A DNA stretch of 64,000 nucleotides from Siniperca chuatsi. Taxonomy: Eukaryota > Chordata > Actinopteri > Centrarchiformes > Sinipercidae. The DNA lies in contig NC_058056.1 in the NCBI RefSeq assembly GCF_020085105.1, positions 13,710,929 through 13,774,928 on the forward strand, given 5' to 3'. Shown here in pieces: positions 15,484-25,660 of the stretch. The position numbers and the translations under genes were made by a program. The notes beneath the pieces were generated by a model, which made no database searches, was not told where the DNA came from, and saw only the letters and a program-made list of their open reading frames with translations. Within the stretch, counting starts at the first letter, position 1; every line of letters begins with the position of its first letter.

Positions 15484-15703
15484 GTGTCTGTACCATCCAG
15501 AGCACCACATTGATGGCGAGGACCGTGGGCACCCCTCCAAACGGCAGACCCTGGAGGACGCTGCTGCGGGAGTGGGCGTGATAACATCTCTCAACAGTGC
15601 TGTTTTCTTCCCCAAATGAGTCCAGGAAGCTCAGAACATCCAGCTCCACAGCTCCCCCTTCCACAGGGGGCGCTCTCGTTACAAACTGCTCAGAGTGCGC
15701 CAT
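513..15703 (-). CDS. tmem63c: TMEM63C, osmo/mechanosensitive cation channel (21 coding exons)
   Basis: Coding exons in transcript order: 15703-15494, 12095-12016, 10328-10241, 8664-8627, 7885-7743, 6797-6746, 6627-6519, 6087-6014, 5848-5768, 5687-5567, 5369-5236, 5060-4938, 3811-3658, 3561-3455, 2814-2728, 2576-2511, 2419-2257, 2159-2054, 1139-972, 858-746, 659-513. All introns are GT-AG and every phase joins, giving 2364 nt or 787 aa, close to the usual length of about 800. Family landmarks read in order: [40 protein letters not shown]...[106 protein letters not shown] and [19 protein letters not shown]. These mark about eleven membrane helices with an RRM-like cytosolic part near residues 245-400. 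Start chosen: the first ATG in the exon (MAHSEQ). C rather than A or B is called from the N-terminus and from neighbouring zdhhc22 and cipc. Confidence 0.93.
4620..4835 (+). repeat. LINE 3'-tail-like repeat with ATGG tail, tmem63c intron
   Basis: It contains 'tttcctcccacagtccaaa', 'aacatgcaggttaggttaa', 'gtgaatgtgagtgtgaa' and 'tgctgggataggttacagc', followed by a short atgg tandem (about 4822-4834). This order is characteristic of an abundant fish repeat with a short tandem 3' end. A reverse-orientation relative lies at 13565-13810. Confidence 0.6.
6180..6440 (-). repeat. Fish interspersed repeat, partial copy
   Basis: The phrases 'aaatttggtacaaccattcatattccc', 'gacttttcctctagcgccc' and 'agcatgctaacatgctaaa' also mark 19140-19830, where they are better preserved, some in the opposite order. 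It lies in the tmem63c intron between the exons at 6087 and 6519. I cannot assign a class with confidence; a non-autonomous DNA element is likely. Confidence 0.55.
9207..10157. mobile_element. 951-bp non-autonomous DNA transposon with perfect 18-bp inverted ends
   Basis: The left end TTAAAGGTACCCTGTGGA (9207-9224) is the exact reverse complement of the right end TCCACAGGGTACCTTTAA (10140-10157). Both ends carry TTAA, which could be a TTAA target duplication or part of the repeat. The interior has no long ORF, so it would need a transposase from elsewhere. Some interior phrases ('aagatgctaaaaac', 'agagctgaggg') recur near 21100-21180. It sits in the tmem63c intron between the exons at 8664 and 10241. 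Confidence 0.75.
11160..11665. mobile_element. hAT-type MITE interrupted by a SINE
   Basis: The left part (to about 11345) has 'atgaggatttgctgattttc', 'gggaaatagtgatggc' and 'cacatttttctgacatttta'. The expected continuation resumes after 11592 with 'aataatcacttgattaatca' and 'gttgtcagttgcatccct'. This is the ancient fish element whose ends resemble 'agggctgcaactaac...'. Other copies lie at 14965-15275, 24155-24435 and 45300-45565. The outer left boundary is approximate. Confidence 0.6.
11346..11592 (+). mobile_element. tRNA-derived SINE
   Basis: The head 'gttgtggctcagggggtag' resembles a tRNA A box region. 'cagtttgatccccag' resembles a B box. A non-tRNA body follows ('cacatgtcgaagtgtccttg', 'aagacactgaaccccaaatt') and the tail is 'aagcactttggataaaagta'. 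This is the structure of common teleost tRNA SINEs. A short TG/GAGT tandem lies at about 11507-11535. It is inserted in a hAT-type MITE. Confidence 0.8.
13565..13810 (-). repeat. LINE 3'-tail-like repeat, inverted relative of 4620-4835
   Basis: On the minus strand the block reads through 'aattgagactttaaactgc' and 'cctaggtgtgaatgggggtt' to a tail near 'gctgggataggctcc'. On the plus strand it begins 'gagcctatcccagcatgca'. The body is degenerate. It lies in the tmem63c intron between the exons at 12095 and 15494. Confidence 0.55.
13890..14320. repeat. Unclassified interspersed repeat
   Basis: It begins 'attaaaggggttctccagcg' and includes 'cttcatgaagttgggggat', 'cataatgtaatccggtagc' and 'ctggtaaaagatcatgtctt'. 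This resembles a class of fish repeats whose first bases read 'ttaaaggg...'; a related looking unit starts at about 61575. Boundaries are approximate and no ORF is preserved. Confidence 0.35.
14965..15275. mobile_element. hAT-type MITE copy
   Basis: It starts 'taactagagccaaaagtcaa', passes 'cgatgaacagaaaattggca', 'gatagtaaactgaatatctt' and 'ttggacaaaacaagacattg', and ends 'aataatcattagttgcagcc'. The ends are roughly inverted. It is the same family as 11160-11665 and 24155-24435. No coding capacity. Confidence 0.65.
15447..15488. repeat. TG/CA microsatellite abutting a tmem63c splice donor
   Basis: TG units with one TTTG interruption. On the transcribed minus strand this is a CA-repeat beginning about six bases into the intron, immediately after the donor at 15493 of the first coding exon. 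Confidence 0.95.
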
Positions 15704-15719
15704 CAGCACTGGACTATAC
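15704..15719 (-). other. tmem63c: 5' UTR part of the first tmem63c coding exon
   Basis: The exon carrying the tmem63c start begins after a good acceptor (minus strand 'ccttcag' then GTATAGTCC), so 16 bases of leader precede the ATG at 15703. Leader upstream of this must come from another exon; the best candidate ends at 27754. Confidence 0.7.
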
Positions 15720-18700
15720 CTGAAGGAAAAACAGAGAAATAAAGACCATTAGCCAAGATTGGTCGACTTATTTCTCTTCGGCATTTTTTTTGTTTTGCTT
15801 TGAGACACACCTGGTGCCAGCAGTGGCCTTGGGCTTTACACACACTGATTCATAGTGAATTAATTAATAATTAATTTAATTCGTGAATTGAATTAAAGTT
15901 TGCTAACATTAGCCACCAAGCTACTGGTCATACCAGAACAAGTAAGGTGGTAGCAGCAACGCCGCTGAATGTATTGAATTGAGAAAAGGTTTGTTTTACT
16001 TCTTATGAAGTCAACTTTTCTTTCCATAAGAGGAAGAATATGTTATTCCTTCTCTCAAAAGTTGCATAGTCTCACTTTAACCAGGAGTTTTAAGTCTTAG
16101 TCATGTCATTTGTTGCCATAGTGCCCATATTTTTATACTCACTCTATACAAGTCTGTATTTACATAGACTGAATTATGATGTTTGTTCATTGTAATGGAG
16201 TCGGTGAGTAAGGGTGTGGTGTTGGTAATAAGCAATGAAATTGGGATTGAATGGTCTGTTTTTTCAACATAAAGTTGTTGTGACTTATTTTTTCTCACAC
16301 AAGTGTCTGCCACTCACTCTAAGTGCAGTTATGATAGCTTTTGCAAGGATCCGTCTAATGACCATCACAGTCCATTAGCAGCCATTGATCTGTGTCCGTT
16401 TCTTTATCAGACAAATGGAAGTGAAGACGTCACATGGAAGCGACAAACTGCAGGCTCTTTAAAAAGCCATAATATGTAACAGGAAGATGCTAATGGGCCC
16501 ATTTAACCACGTAGACAAGAACATATTTCGGTTGTTAGAATGAAGAGACTCAGTTTCAAGGTACAAGAGTAAAAGCTTAAACTGTGTACTCCACTGCAGT
16601 TTTGAACAGCTTGTTGAGGACTGGCAGTTAACGCCAGTATTTCCCTCTGTCTAGAGAAACATGTACAGGATATGATCATTCACACTGCCATAACTACAGA
16701 ATGGAGGCCGAAAGCATCTGTCCTCCAGCCGCACACACTCTCCTAACTTTTGATCAATACAGTCCCGACTCCCAGCTGCTCAGCTTGTGTACACTCCTCA
16801 CTGAATAAACAGGGAAATGGAGCAGCAGCGGAGTGCTGACAAAGCTTTGTGTCAATACGCCGATTCCACCTGAGTGAAAGACATCAATCATCAGATTTCA
16901 TGGGGAAAATGCAATTGCACGATATATTCAGAGCTGCTGTTACTGTGACAGAACAGCGTGCTCTGTAGTAAACACGCTGTGGGCTCCGCACCAGTAAATG
17001 GCAGCCAAAACTGCATCACAACCCTCTGCTGTCCAACTCTCACAAGAGCCGTGAGGTAACACGAGATTAAAACAAGTGAGAAAAGGGAGAGGACGCTAAA
17101 GGCCTCCAAACTGGCACACATTACAGAATCCAGCCTTGTTGTGATTTATCACTGCGCCAATGATGTCACTTCCTGAGAGGCACCATCACAGGTTTGTGAA
17201 GCATTTACCAAATAGTGCTTATTGTGCAACAGATGCCACAGCAGGATGCCTGGTGTAGGAGGCGATCTGATCAATGGCAGTGCTGCTGGACTGCTGTACA
17301 TCACACTGTCAGAGAGGTCTGGAGAGGTACAGAAGTATAAAAATACAACCCAGTAATCTTTTAGCAGCTCATTCTGCACCACTGTGTCTCTTTCTTACTT
17401 CCTGTTGTGAAAAGGTTGCAGTCAATGTTCAGATACTGTCAGATACACATCTGAGCCTCCCTGTGGAGACAACTGGAGAGGAGATTCCCTGAGGATGGAT
17501 CACAAAGCAAATCCATAATGTACACAGTCTGGAAAGCTGTGTTTCCACAGAAGCCGATGTACCATACATCATGCTTTCTCTCTCTGCCAATAATGAACTA
17601 AGCCATCGATATGCACAAAAGGATTATTTTACAGCTAAAAATGGATTAATAACCACATAGGTTTACAGTTCAAGGAGAGAGCATGCAGTTTTCTGAGAAA
17701 CAAATAAAACTGAGACTCAATAAATGGTTGATCACACACATCATGTTAGTTTAATTTAATTATGTTATTGTAGTTAAATAATTAGCATTAAGTCACTGGA
17801 TTCATTACAGATATTGGATGATAAATTTTAGGTGAATAAAAAATTGTTATTTTGGAAACACATTTTCAAACAAACTAATTTACAGGAGACTCCGAAGCTG
17901 TGTGATCAGCAGAACAATAAATCAACCAAAATGTTGTTAATTAATTCAATCATCATGTCGAACAGCCTAAAATGGAAAGCTGCAGTAAAAAAAGTGCCTA
18001 TTTTTATTCCTGAGATGAGCTGATGGTAGCAAACAAATCAAAGAGCAACTGTGTGAACTGTGACATACAGCAACAGGAGCTAAATTAAACAGAAATGATG
18101 CCTCACTATGCAAGAAAATACAACTATCGAGCTGTAAACTGGAAGCATACTGAGTGCTAACAATGTTTGACATGCAGAAGCAGACAGACCTTTATCGGCT
18201 CATTGAGCTGTTCTTCTTCCTGCATCAGACGAGTCGTTCACTTTGAATGCTGTCGGCTGCTGATGCTAACAGTGAAACTCTTTCTCTCCACCTCCAGAAC
18301 AGAGCAGGATGCTGAAGGATACAGGCTGACTATGGTGTGGTTTCACACAACATTTGGACAAACGTCACAGCATGACTCAGCAGTTTAACCATGAGACTCC
18401 ATGGATATTCTCTTTCTGTCTCACCCCTCATATATAAACACTCAAACATGCTCACAGTTATCCCATGGTATCCATTTCCTTTCCAGCTTACTGAATTCTG
18501 CAAATCTGAAGTCTTTATAATCCTTTCCCTCTGCTCATTTCTCTCTTCCTCATCCCTGAATCAGTCTGCCAAGCCGACGCAGCAGATTACAAGCTGATGT
18601 TTGGCTTGGGAAGCAGCGTTGTTGTGCCTTCCCGCTGGCAGCATGAGTGAAATCTCTCCTCTGTGCTCAGTTAGACTATTATGATCACAGATGCTGAAGT

Positions 18701-18833
18701 CTGTACAGGAGCCAAGAGCTGGTGATGAGATGTACCTGAGTTTGAGTCAGAGAAAAGGGAGAGCTGTAAAGAGGAAAAAGCTAGCTCAGGTCAGCTAATC
18801 TGCTCATTGCACCAGAAAAAAACAGCTGAGGTA

Positions 18834-18834
<1 letters not shown>

Positions 18835-18909
<75 letters not shown>
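18835..18909. repeat. Compound (TG)n(GA)n microsatellite
   Basis: Uninterrupted TG dinucleotides run to about 18869 and pass directly into uninterrupted GA dinucleotides to 18909. The perfect units suggest it is young or actively variable. Confidence 0.97.
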
Positions 18910-18910
<1 letters not shown>

Positions 18911-19139
18911 AAAATGGGGGATCATCCCTGAGGTGATGAGACAAAACAATTAAACTGTAAATTAGAAGATCGATAACTTGCAATAAACCCTGATTCAATC
19001 CAGACGTCTGTCATCACTCCCTCATAATGAGGGAATTAAATCAGCTTCTGCTGTAGCCGCACCATGGATTGTTTAAAGGCAACATTATTTTGGTGTTGTC
19101 ACCAACTACACATTTTGGCTTAAAATATAAAGAGAAAGA

Positions 19140-19830
19140 AAAAAGACTAAGAATCTACAGCCATGCCATCCAAGCCAGCTCATGCATTTTATGAGGCTGT
19201 ACCTAAGGCACAGGCTTTGACCTAAATGATAACGCTAGCATGACAGCATTCTCTCAATGACAATGAAAAACTGCTGATGTTCAGCAGGTATAATGTTTAC
19301 CATGTTCACTATCTTAGTTTAGCATGCTAACATATGCTAAATAGCACTAAACACAAAGTACAGCTGAGGCTGTCATTAGTTTTTGGTCATTTTTAATTTT
19401 GACCTGGCGATGGCGCTAGATGAAAAGTCAAGGGATCACCAGAGTTATTACAATTCATGTTGAGTGGGACATGAATGTCTGTACCAATATGATGGCAATC
19501 CATCCAATGGTTTTCGAGACATTTCAGTCAAAATGGCTAAAGTGAACCTCGTACTACATGGAAAAGTCAGGAGATAACCAAAGTCATTAGGATTCATCCT
19601 CTTGGCACCTTAGATATCTGTACCAAATTACTAAAATCACCAAAAAACAAAAACAGCTGGTGGTGCTAAAAGAAAAGTCATTGGGTTGCCAAAGCAGTAG
19701 GATTCATCCTCCGGGGACCATGAATGTCTATACAAAAAATCATGACAATTCAACCAATAGTTGTTGAGAAATTTCAGTCTACACCAAAGTGGTCGACTGA
19801 CCAACATTGCCCTTCATGGAGCCTCGCCGC
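19140..19830. repeat. Long fish interspersed repeat, near complete copy
   Basis: It starts 'gactaagaatctacagccat' and continues with 'gtttagcatgctaacatat', 'cactaaacacaaagtacag', 'ctggcgatggcgctagatg' and 'atgatggcaatccatccaat'. Two or three units of the 'gaaaagtca..ggatcaccaaag' phrase repeat internally (19420, 19560, 19670). This is a high-copy fish family, probably non-autonomous. Related fragment at 6180-6440. Confidence 0.6.
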
Positions 19831-21184
19831 GAGCCTGGCTAAAAACACCGGGGAGATAGAGGGGGGTGGAGTGCGACAAAGTTCCCTGCCAAGATTTAAA
19901 CCAAGTGCATTGGCATCCAGTACTCACTTTTACCATCCTTTCAATCATTTCACCATATCTCTTAACAAGTGCTTTGTCATGCTGCATGTCATGCATGAGA
20001 AGCTGAATCCACGTTATATAAAACATATAAAAAAGACATGACAGGGAACATTTTTACATCTAAACATGTTTTAAAAAAGCCTTATCAACAACATAAACCA
20101 TTTTGTGGACAGCCCCGGAAGAGCGTTCCCTCCCATCGTCAAACAATCAGTTGAATCAAGATACATTACCTGTCTGAGGGAATGAGAGAAAGATGGCTCT
20201 GTTTTGCCACAGAGATGAACCATAAATAAAACGTGGACTTGCGTTGACTTCCAAACCTCTGCACCTTATCAACTGCCAGCTACTGTGAGATGAAAGACTA
20301 CCCCCAAGGACAACTTGCAATCACCATAAATAAAAGAATAATTGCTTCAGAGTTGTTGTTCTTGTCTTGACTGCACTGACTGCAGCCTTGTTAAACATGC
20401 AGTTTTCCCCTGCCACTGTTCTGTTTGTGCTGGCAAAGACTGTTCTCTCTGCTTGAGACAACGATACCTGCGTGGAAGAGAAAGGTTTGACGTTTCCCCT
20501 GTCGTCAACTTCATCTCAAAGGCCCAGAGCTGGTAGAATATGCATGAGCGATTTCTAACTGTGGTCAATGCATGTTAAGCTAAAACTGAGAACCTGATTA
20601 TGGAAATCCTGGTGTTTAAAAGGTATTCTGTTTAAACAGTCCTTCTCTAATTAACTGTTAACAAGCCAATAAAAATCTGGAGACATGAGATGACACATTG
20701 TGGTGAACTTTTACAGTACCTCTCACTTGCAGTATGCTGAGAGCCACGGGAGCATACTAAAAAGCCAACAGCAGGTAGACAAAAGAATAATGTAAACACA
20801 TCTTGATTTAATAGATACATATTTCACCTTATAAAGTTGATATGGAAATGTGTTAGCAAACAATTGACATTTTACTCATCCAGCAGATACAGAGCAACAT
20901 TAGCATTCATTTGAAGTCGTGTTTCTGCCCATCTGACAAATGTTAAGTCCAATGTTCACTCTCTTTTTTAGCTCTGTTTTGCTCTCATCCAACTTCTGAG
21001 GGAAATATCTATCTCTTGTCTGCAGTTTGGTGCTGGGCAGTTAGAGATTTTTTTTGCTGAAAACAGCTGCTTGTTGCAGCAGGAAACACTGTCAATGAAA
21101 GTGGACTTTGCAGGGCAAAACTTCTAAATGACCTGAAAGATGCTAAAAACACTCAATAGAGCTGAGAGAGTGTTAAACCTAACA

Positions 21185-21570
21185 CGGCAGCGGCGGATGG
21201 CCGCCCACCATTGAGTCTGGTTCTGTCCAAGGTTTCTTCCTGTTCAAAGGAAGTTTTTTCTTGTCACCAAGTGCTTGCTCATGGTGGGATTTGTTGGGTC
21301 TCTGTAAATAATATCAGAATCAGAATCAGAAATACTTTATTGATCGAGGGGAAACTCTTTTGTTACAGCAGCTCATTATCACATCAGTGCACACAGGAAT
21401 AGAAGTACTAAGCAAAAAATATAATACACTATAATACAGGCCAGATAAATTAAGTATAATATAATAATACAATGTTATAAAGAGTACGGTTTAGACCTGC
21501 TTTATAGGAAAAGTGCAATGAGATAACTTCTGCTATGAATTGGCGCTATATAAATAAAACTGATTTGAAT
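21185..21570 (+). mobile_element. LINE 3' tail with a second repeat inserted in it
   Basis: The outer element has 'gagtctggttctgtccaagg', 'tttcttcctgttcaaagga' and 'caccaagtgcttgctcatgg'. It resumes after the insert with 'gaattggcgctatataaata', the typical 3' terminal phrase of an L2-like fish tail. Between about 21312 and 21475 lies another known-looking unit beginning 'agaatcagaatcagaaatac' with 'tttattgatcgaggggaaac'. The nesting gives the relative order of insertion. Confidence 0.6.
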
Positions 21571-22129
21571 TATGTCTCTGTTGGTTAGTTTCAACTTTTA
21601 ACCACTGCTTCTCTTTGTTGATGCAGTTTGTCTGTGTTTAACGTATACTGTCACAAACTTCAAGACTGCCCCCCTTGACATATTAAATAATTGTGCAGTT
21701 TTCTCTGACCAGTGCACCTGCAGCTACAATAAAGATGATTCAGGCCTCTTTGGAGCTCTGCTGGTTACCTCATGTTGTTGAAAATTCCCACTTCAAAGCC
21801 CTGAATGACAAACCTCTTTTATGGCTGACAAATGGAGCTAACTGACATTCAACCTTTGTGGCAGCATTTGTAATTGTTATTATGTTACTTCAGAGTCTTT
21901 TTTCACTGAGAGTTTATATTATTTTGTCTACCCCCTGTAGTTTTCCACCAACACACCAAAGAGCACTTTTGACTCTCCCATTTCCTGCAAGTCACAGGTA
22001 AGCCCTCCATTAATCCACATGGGCAAGGGGCTGAATAATGGTTTAATAATGTCTTATCAAAGCAGAGCTCAAATATAACCGTAGCCGGAGTTGACAGTAC
22101 ATTTGCAAAATCACATGAGGGGTGTAATA

Positions 22130-22640
22130 AGACTTCTCCAGCTTATCATTGCTCTCATTCAGTTCGGTTACCTGAACCTTACACCTGTATGTTCATTCTA
22201 TAACCCTGAGCATTAATATGCTGCTAAAACAGCCTTCATTCGTCTGGGAAGGCTTTCTGCGAGAACCTGGCTGCAGGGATTTGCTGCCTGCTACAAGAGC
22301 ATTAATGAGGTTGGCCAGTGATGTTGGGCTCTAAGGCCTGGCTCCAATTCATCCCAAAGGTGTTGGCTGAGATGGGGTTGAGGTCACACCAAACTGGGAG
22401 AACTATTTCTTTATGGACCTGGCTTTGTGCAATGGGGCATTGTCACATGGGGCCTTTCCAAAATTGTTGCTGCAAAATGGAAGCACACTATTGCCTAAAA
22501 TATAATTGTATGCTGTAGTATCAAGATTTATTTTCCCTAAATTGGAACTAAGGGACCTAAACCATGAAAATAAGTGGGCAAAATATGGCTATATTTCACA
22601 AACAGGGGCGTCCACATACTTTTGGCCATATAGTGTATCT
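22130..22640 (+). mobile_element. Decayed non-autonomous DNA transposon
   Basis: It contains 'tttggccatatagtgtatc' at the right end and interior phrases 'cattcgtctgggaaggcttt', 'tttgctgcctgctacaagag', 'atcccaaaggtgttggctga' and 'gtcacaccaaactgggagaa'. These mark a high-copy fish and amphibian element whose end reads 'ccacatacttttggccata'. The matching left terminus is not obvious, so the copy looks truncated. Confidence 0.6.
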
Positions 22641-24154
22641 CCTCTGTAGTTTGTTGGGGTATTTTAATGGGGATGCCAAGTGTGACTGCATCTTATTTTC
22701 AACTCTACAGGAGCCATAGGCCTCTGCTGTGATGGTTTTGGTTGGTGGAGGGTGGTGTTGGGAGGTGTGGATGGGCAACCCTTCTCCCCCTCAGCCCGAG
22801 GGGAAGAAGGAGGAGGTTTAGCACAATCTGCTCACCACCTGCTCAGTGGAGGAGGGAGGAGGCTTTACTCTTTTCATACCTCGCTGTCTCTCTATCACAC
22901 AACACACAAACACAGATCACTGAGGTGTGTCTGCTCAGAGCACTCAGTTTATGCAGCTTCTCCCACCCAGCCTCTTTCTGAAGGCTGAATAAGCCATAGC
23001 ATGACTGGAGCGAAGACTGCACACACGGGCTGTGCACAACAAACACACCTGCTTCCTGTCTGGCTGCACGTGCTCAGTAGGACCCCAGGGGGAGCGCTGT
23101 GTGTCTGTGTGTCATCATCATTCAGTATAACATGTGTGACTCACGTAACGTCACATCGTAACCACAGAACCCGTTTAATCTTTGTTTTCTCTGCATACCT
23201 CTGAGCTTCTGGAAGATTCCACCCACAGCCTCTTACAGTGCAAAACCTGCTGGAGCTGATCCTAAAAATGGGCCTGTGAGAAAACCTGAGTCTCAGAGTC
23301 AAAATTACCTTCACCCCCACATCTACAAAAAACAGTGCCAACCCTACTTATCATAAGAGATTCCTCCAGAGAAATTCAAACTCTCTGTAAGCATCTAAAC
23401 CATATTTAAAAGGAACATACAATCAATCATAATGTCAAACATGCATTTAATTAAAAAAAAGCCTTATGGAAACAATTGTAGTTGGCAGCATCACTTTCTC
23501 TATCTGGCTATTTGTATCTAAGCTATTCATCATTTTTACTTAAGGTAGCATAGATATTCAACAACTACTTAATGGACAATACCAGTAGTTTTGTATATTT
23601 TAGCCAAAGAATTGTGTATATATTTTACACTTTGATTCCAGTCAGATTGTTAGGCCAATTTATTTAATAAATGTGTGGTTTGAAGTCAAATTGCAAGCAT
23701 TACTCTATTTTTTTTAATTAATGCTGCTTTCCAATAACCTATAAGCACATTCATTTTAGCATGATATGAAACCGAACTTCAAAGGCTTGAAGTGAGCTTA
23801 AGATTTATTCATTTGTTGTCAAAGTTATATTGTAATTGTGTGACAATGACTCAGCAGTTTAACAGTTCAACAGTCCAACAGCAGCAGCAGCCTTTATAAT
23901 GCAGGAAATGTCCAAATCCATATTATTCTTTTCTCAACATCAATGTTTTTTCATTGTTTATTGTTGTTTTGTGGGTTTTTACGAAAACACAGCTTCTCAA
24001 TGCAAAGCCTCTTTGCCAGAGTATCAATTTCCGGGTCTCTGCAAGTTCATTTTCATACTGTAATGAAATTAATGGCAGGCAATGGATGTTTGAAAGGTAG
24101 GAAATCAATCTAAAAGCTTGGGGTAAGCTTTAGAAAATGGTCAGCAATAATATG

Positions 24155-24435
24155 AAGTAAGGCTGAAACCATTATTTTAATTATTGATGAATCTGACTTT
24201 TTTTTTTTTAATTTTCAGTTAATCAGTTGGTCTATAAAATGTCAGATAGTGAGAGTTCCCAGAGCCCATGTTGACATGTTGTATTGCCCGACCAACGGTG
24301 CAAACCCCACAGATGTTTAGTATATTATCATGAAGGCAAAAAAACAAACAAACAATTGATCAATTTTCAAAATAGTTGTTGATTAACTTCCTGTCTTAGA
24401 CTAACAGATTAATTGACTGATTGTTTCAGCTCTAA
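24155..24435. mobile_element. hAT-type MITE copy
   Basis: It begins 'aaggctgaaaccattatttt' and ends 'ttgattgtttcagctctaat'-like, with 'gttggtctataaaatgtcag' and 'tcaaaatagttgttgattaa' inside. The roughly inverted ends (ggctgaaac / gtttcagctc) and interior match the copies at 14965-15275 and 11160-11665. Confidence 0.65.
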
Positions 24436-25339
24436 TGGGAAGTACATGTGATTTGTAGTTAATGGATAAAAAAAGCAAAGCCACCAGTGTGGTCATTTAA
24501 AAAAACAACTAGGCATCCGGATCACAGCCAACTAGAAGGCAAAGTCTGCTCATATCTCAACATCTGACGCACCTACAGAACCTCTTCCTGCAAGGATATC
24601 AGATGGGACTACTAGCCTACAGTGCACATACAACAGGCAGCAGAAAATGTGTGACAAGTGAGAGAATAAGATCGTCTGACATCTATCTATAAATATCTAA
24701 GCTGCTTCCTGGTGTTATAGTAAGCGTATGGAAGCATGCCTTTTACTGGTGAGTATCTGTGTACAATACATCAGTGACAATGCTGCATGCGTTGGCATCA
24801 CTGTGACGGACCCCTGTGGAATAGCAGGAAAGTTCACAGCAGGAATCTCAAACAGCAGGGAGCCTACTCTACACCAAAGACATAAAAAGAACCAAGCCAG
24901 CCCTATAATACATAACCACTGTGGTTAGATGGCAGGTGGAATACAAATGTAGGTTTCACAGCTAACCATGATATTGTCAGCCATTGCTTTGTTCTGATAT
25001 TCTGTTTGTGTTTGATTTTCTGTCAAGGGGCTTTCACCAAAGTGTTTTCTGGCATTTTTATTCAGACCCAGCAGCCCGTGACATGTGGCTGGGGAAATGA
25101 GACACAGAAATACATCTCACATATGATGCAATCTTGGATGTATTGCACACACACGCACCACACATCTCACTGCCATCAACACCACCCTCATCATCATCAC
25201 TGCCAGAGAGGGCAGGGGAGAAAGTACACAAGAAGATGTCTGTTTGCTGCTATCTGTTAACAGCGTGGGCTGTTCCTGTGGAGTTAACTCTCATTCATTA
25301 CTGTATTAAAGGCAACACAACAATATATCCACCTGTAGT

Positions 25340-25660
25340 ACTAGGGTTGGACGATATGACACTGTATACCATGAGTCAATTGAATTTTTTTTAACTAATT
25401 CCTTGATATCTCTGGGTGTATTAGGCCGTTGGGGGCAATGTTTATAGTACTATTGGATTTTTAAATGATTTTTAAATCAATGTGATAAAAGACTCGATCG
25501 GGTATTTAATTCTTTGGATTAGACATAAAAACAGACATTCCTGTTTGGTTACATTGACTATGTTAAAGTGTTTCTATACTATAAGTAACTATCCTGTAAG
25601 TATTGATATTACAATATAAAATTACATATACCATGATAGAAGAGTTCTCCAACCCCTATG
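25340..25660. mobile_element. Probable MITE with 'gggttgg...ccaacccc' ends
   Basis: The left 'agtactagggttggacgata' and right 'gagttctccaacccctatg' are imperfect inverted ends around an AT-rich interior with 'atatgacactgtatacc'. The arrangement is typical of a hAT-derived fish element. The boundaries are estimates. Confidence 0.45.
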
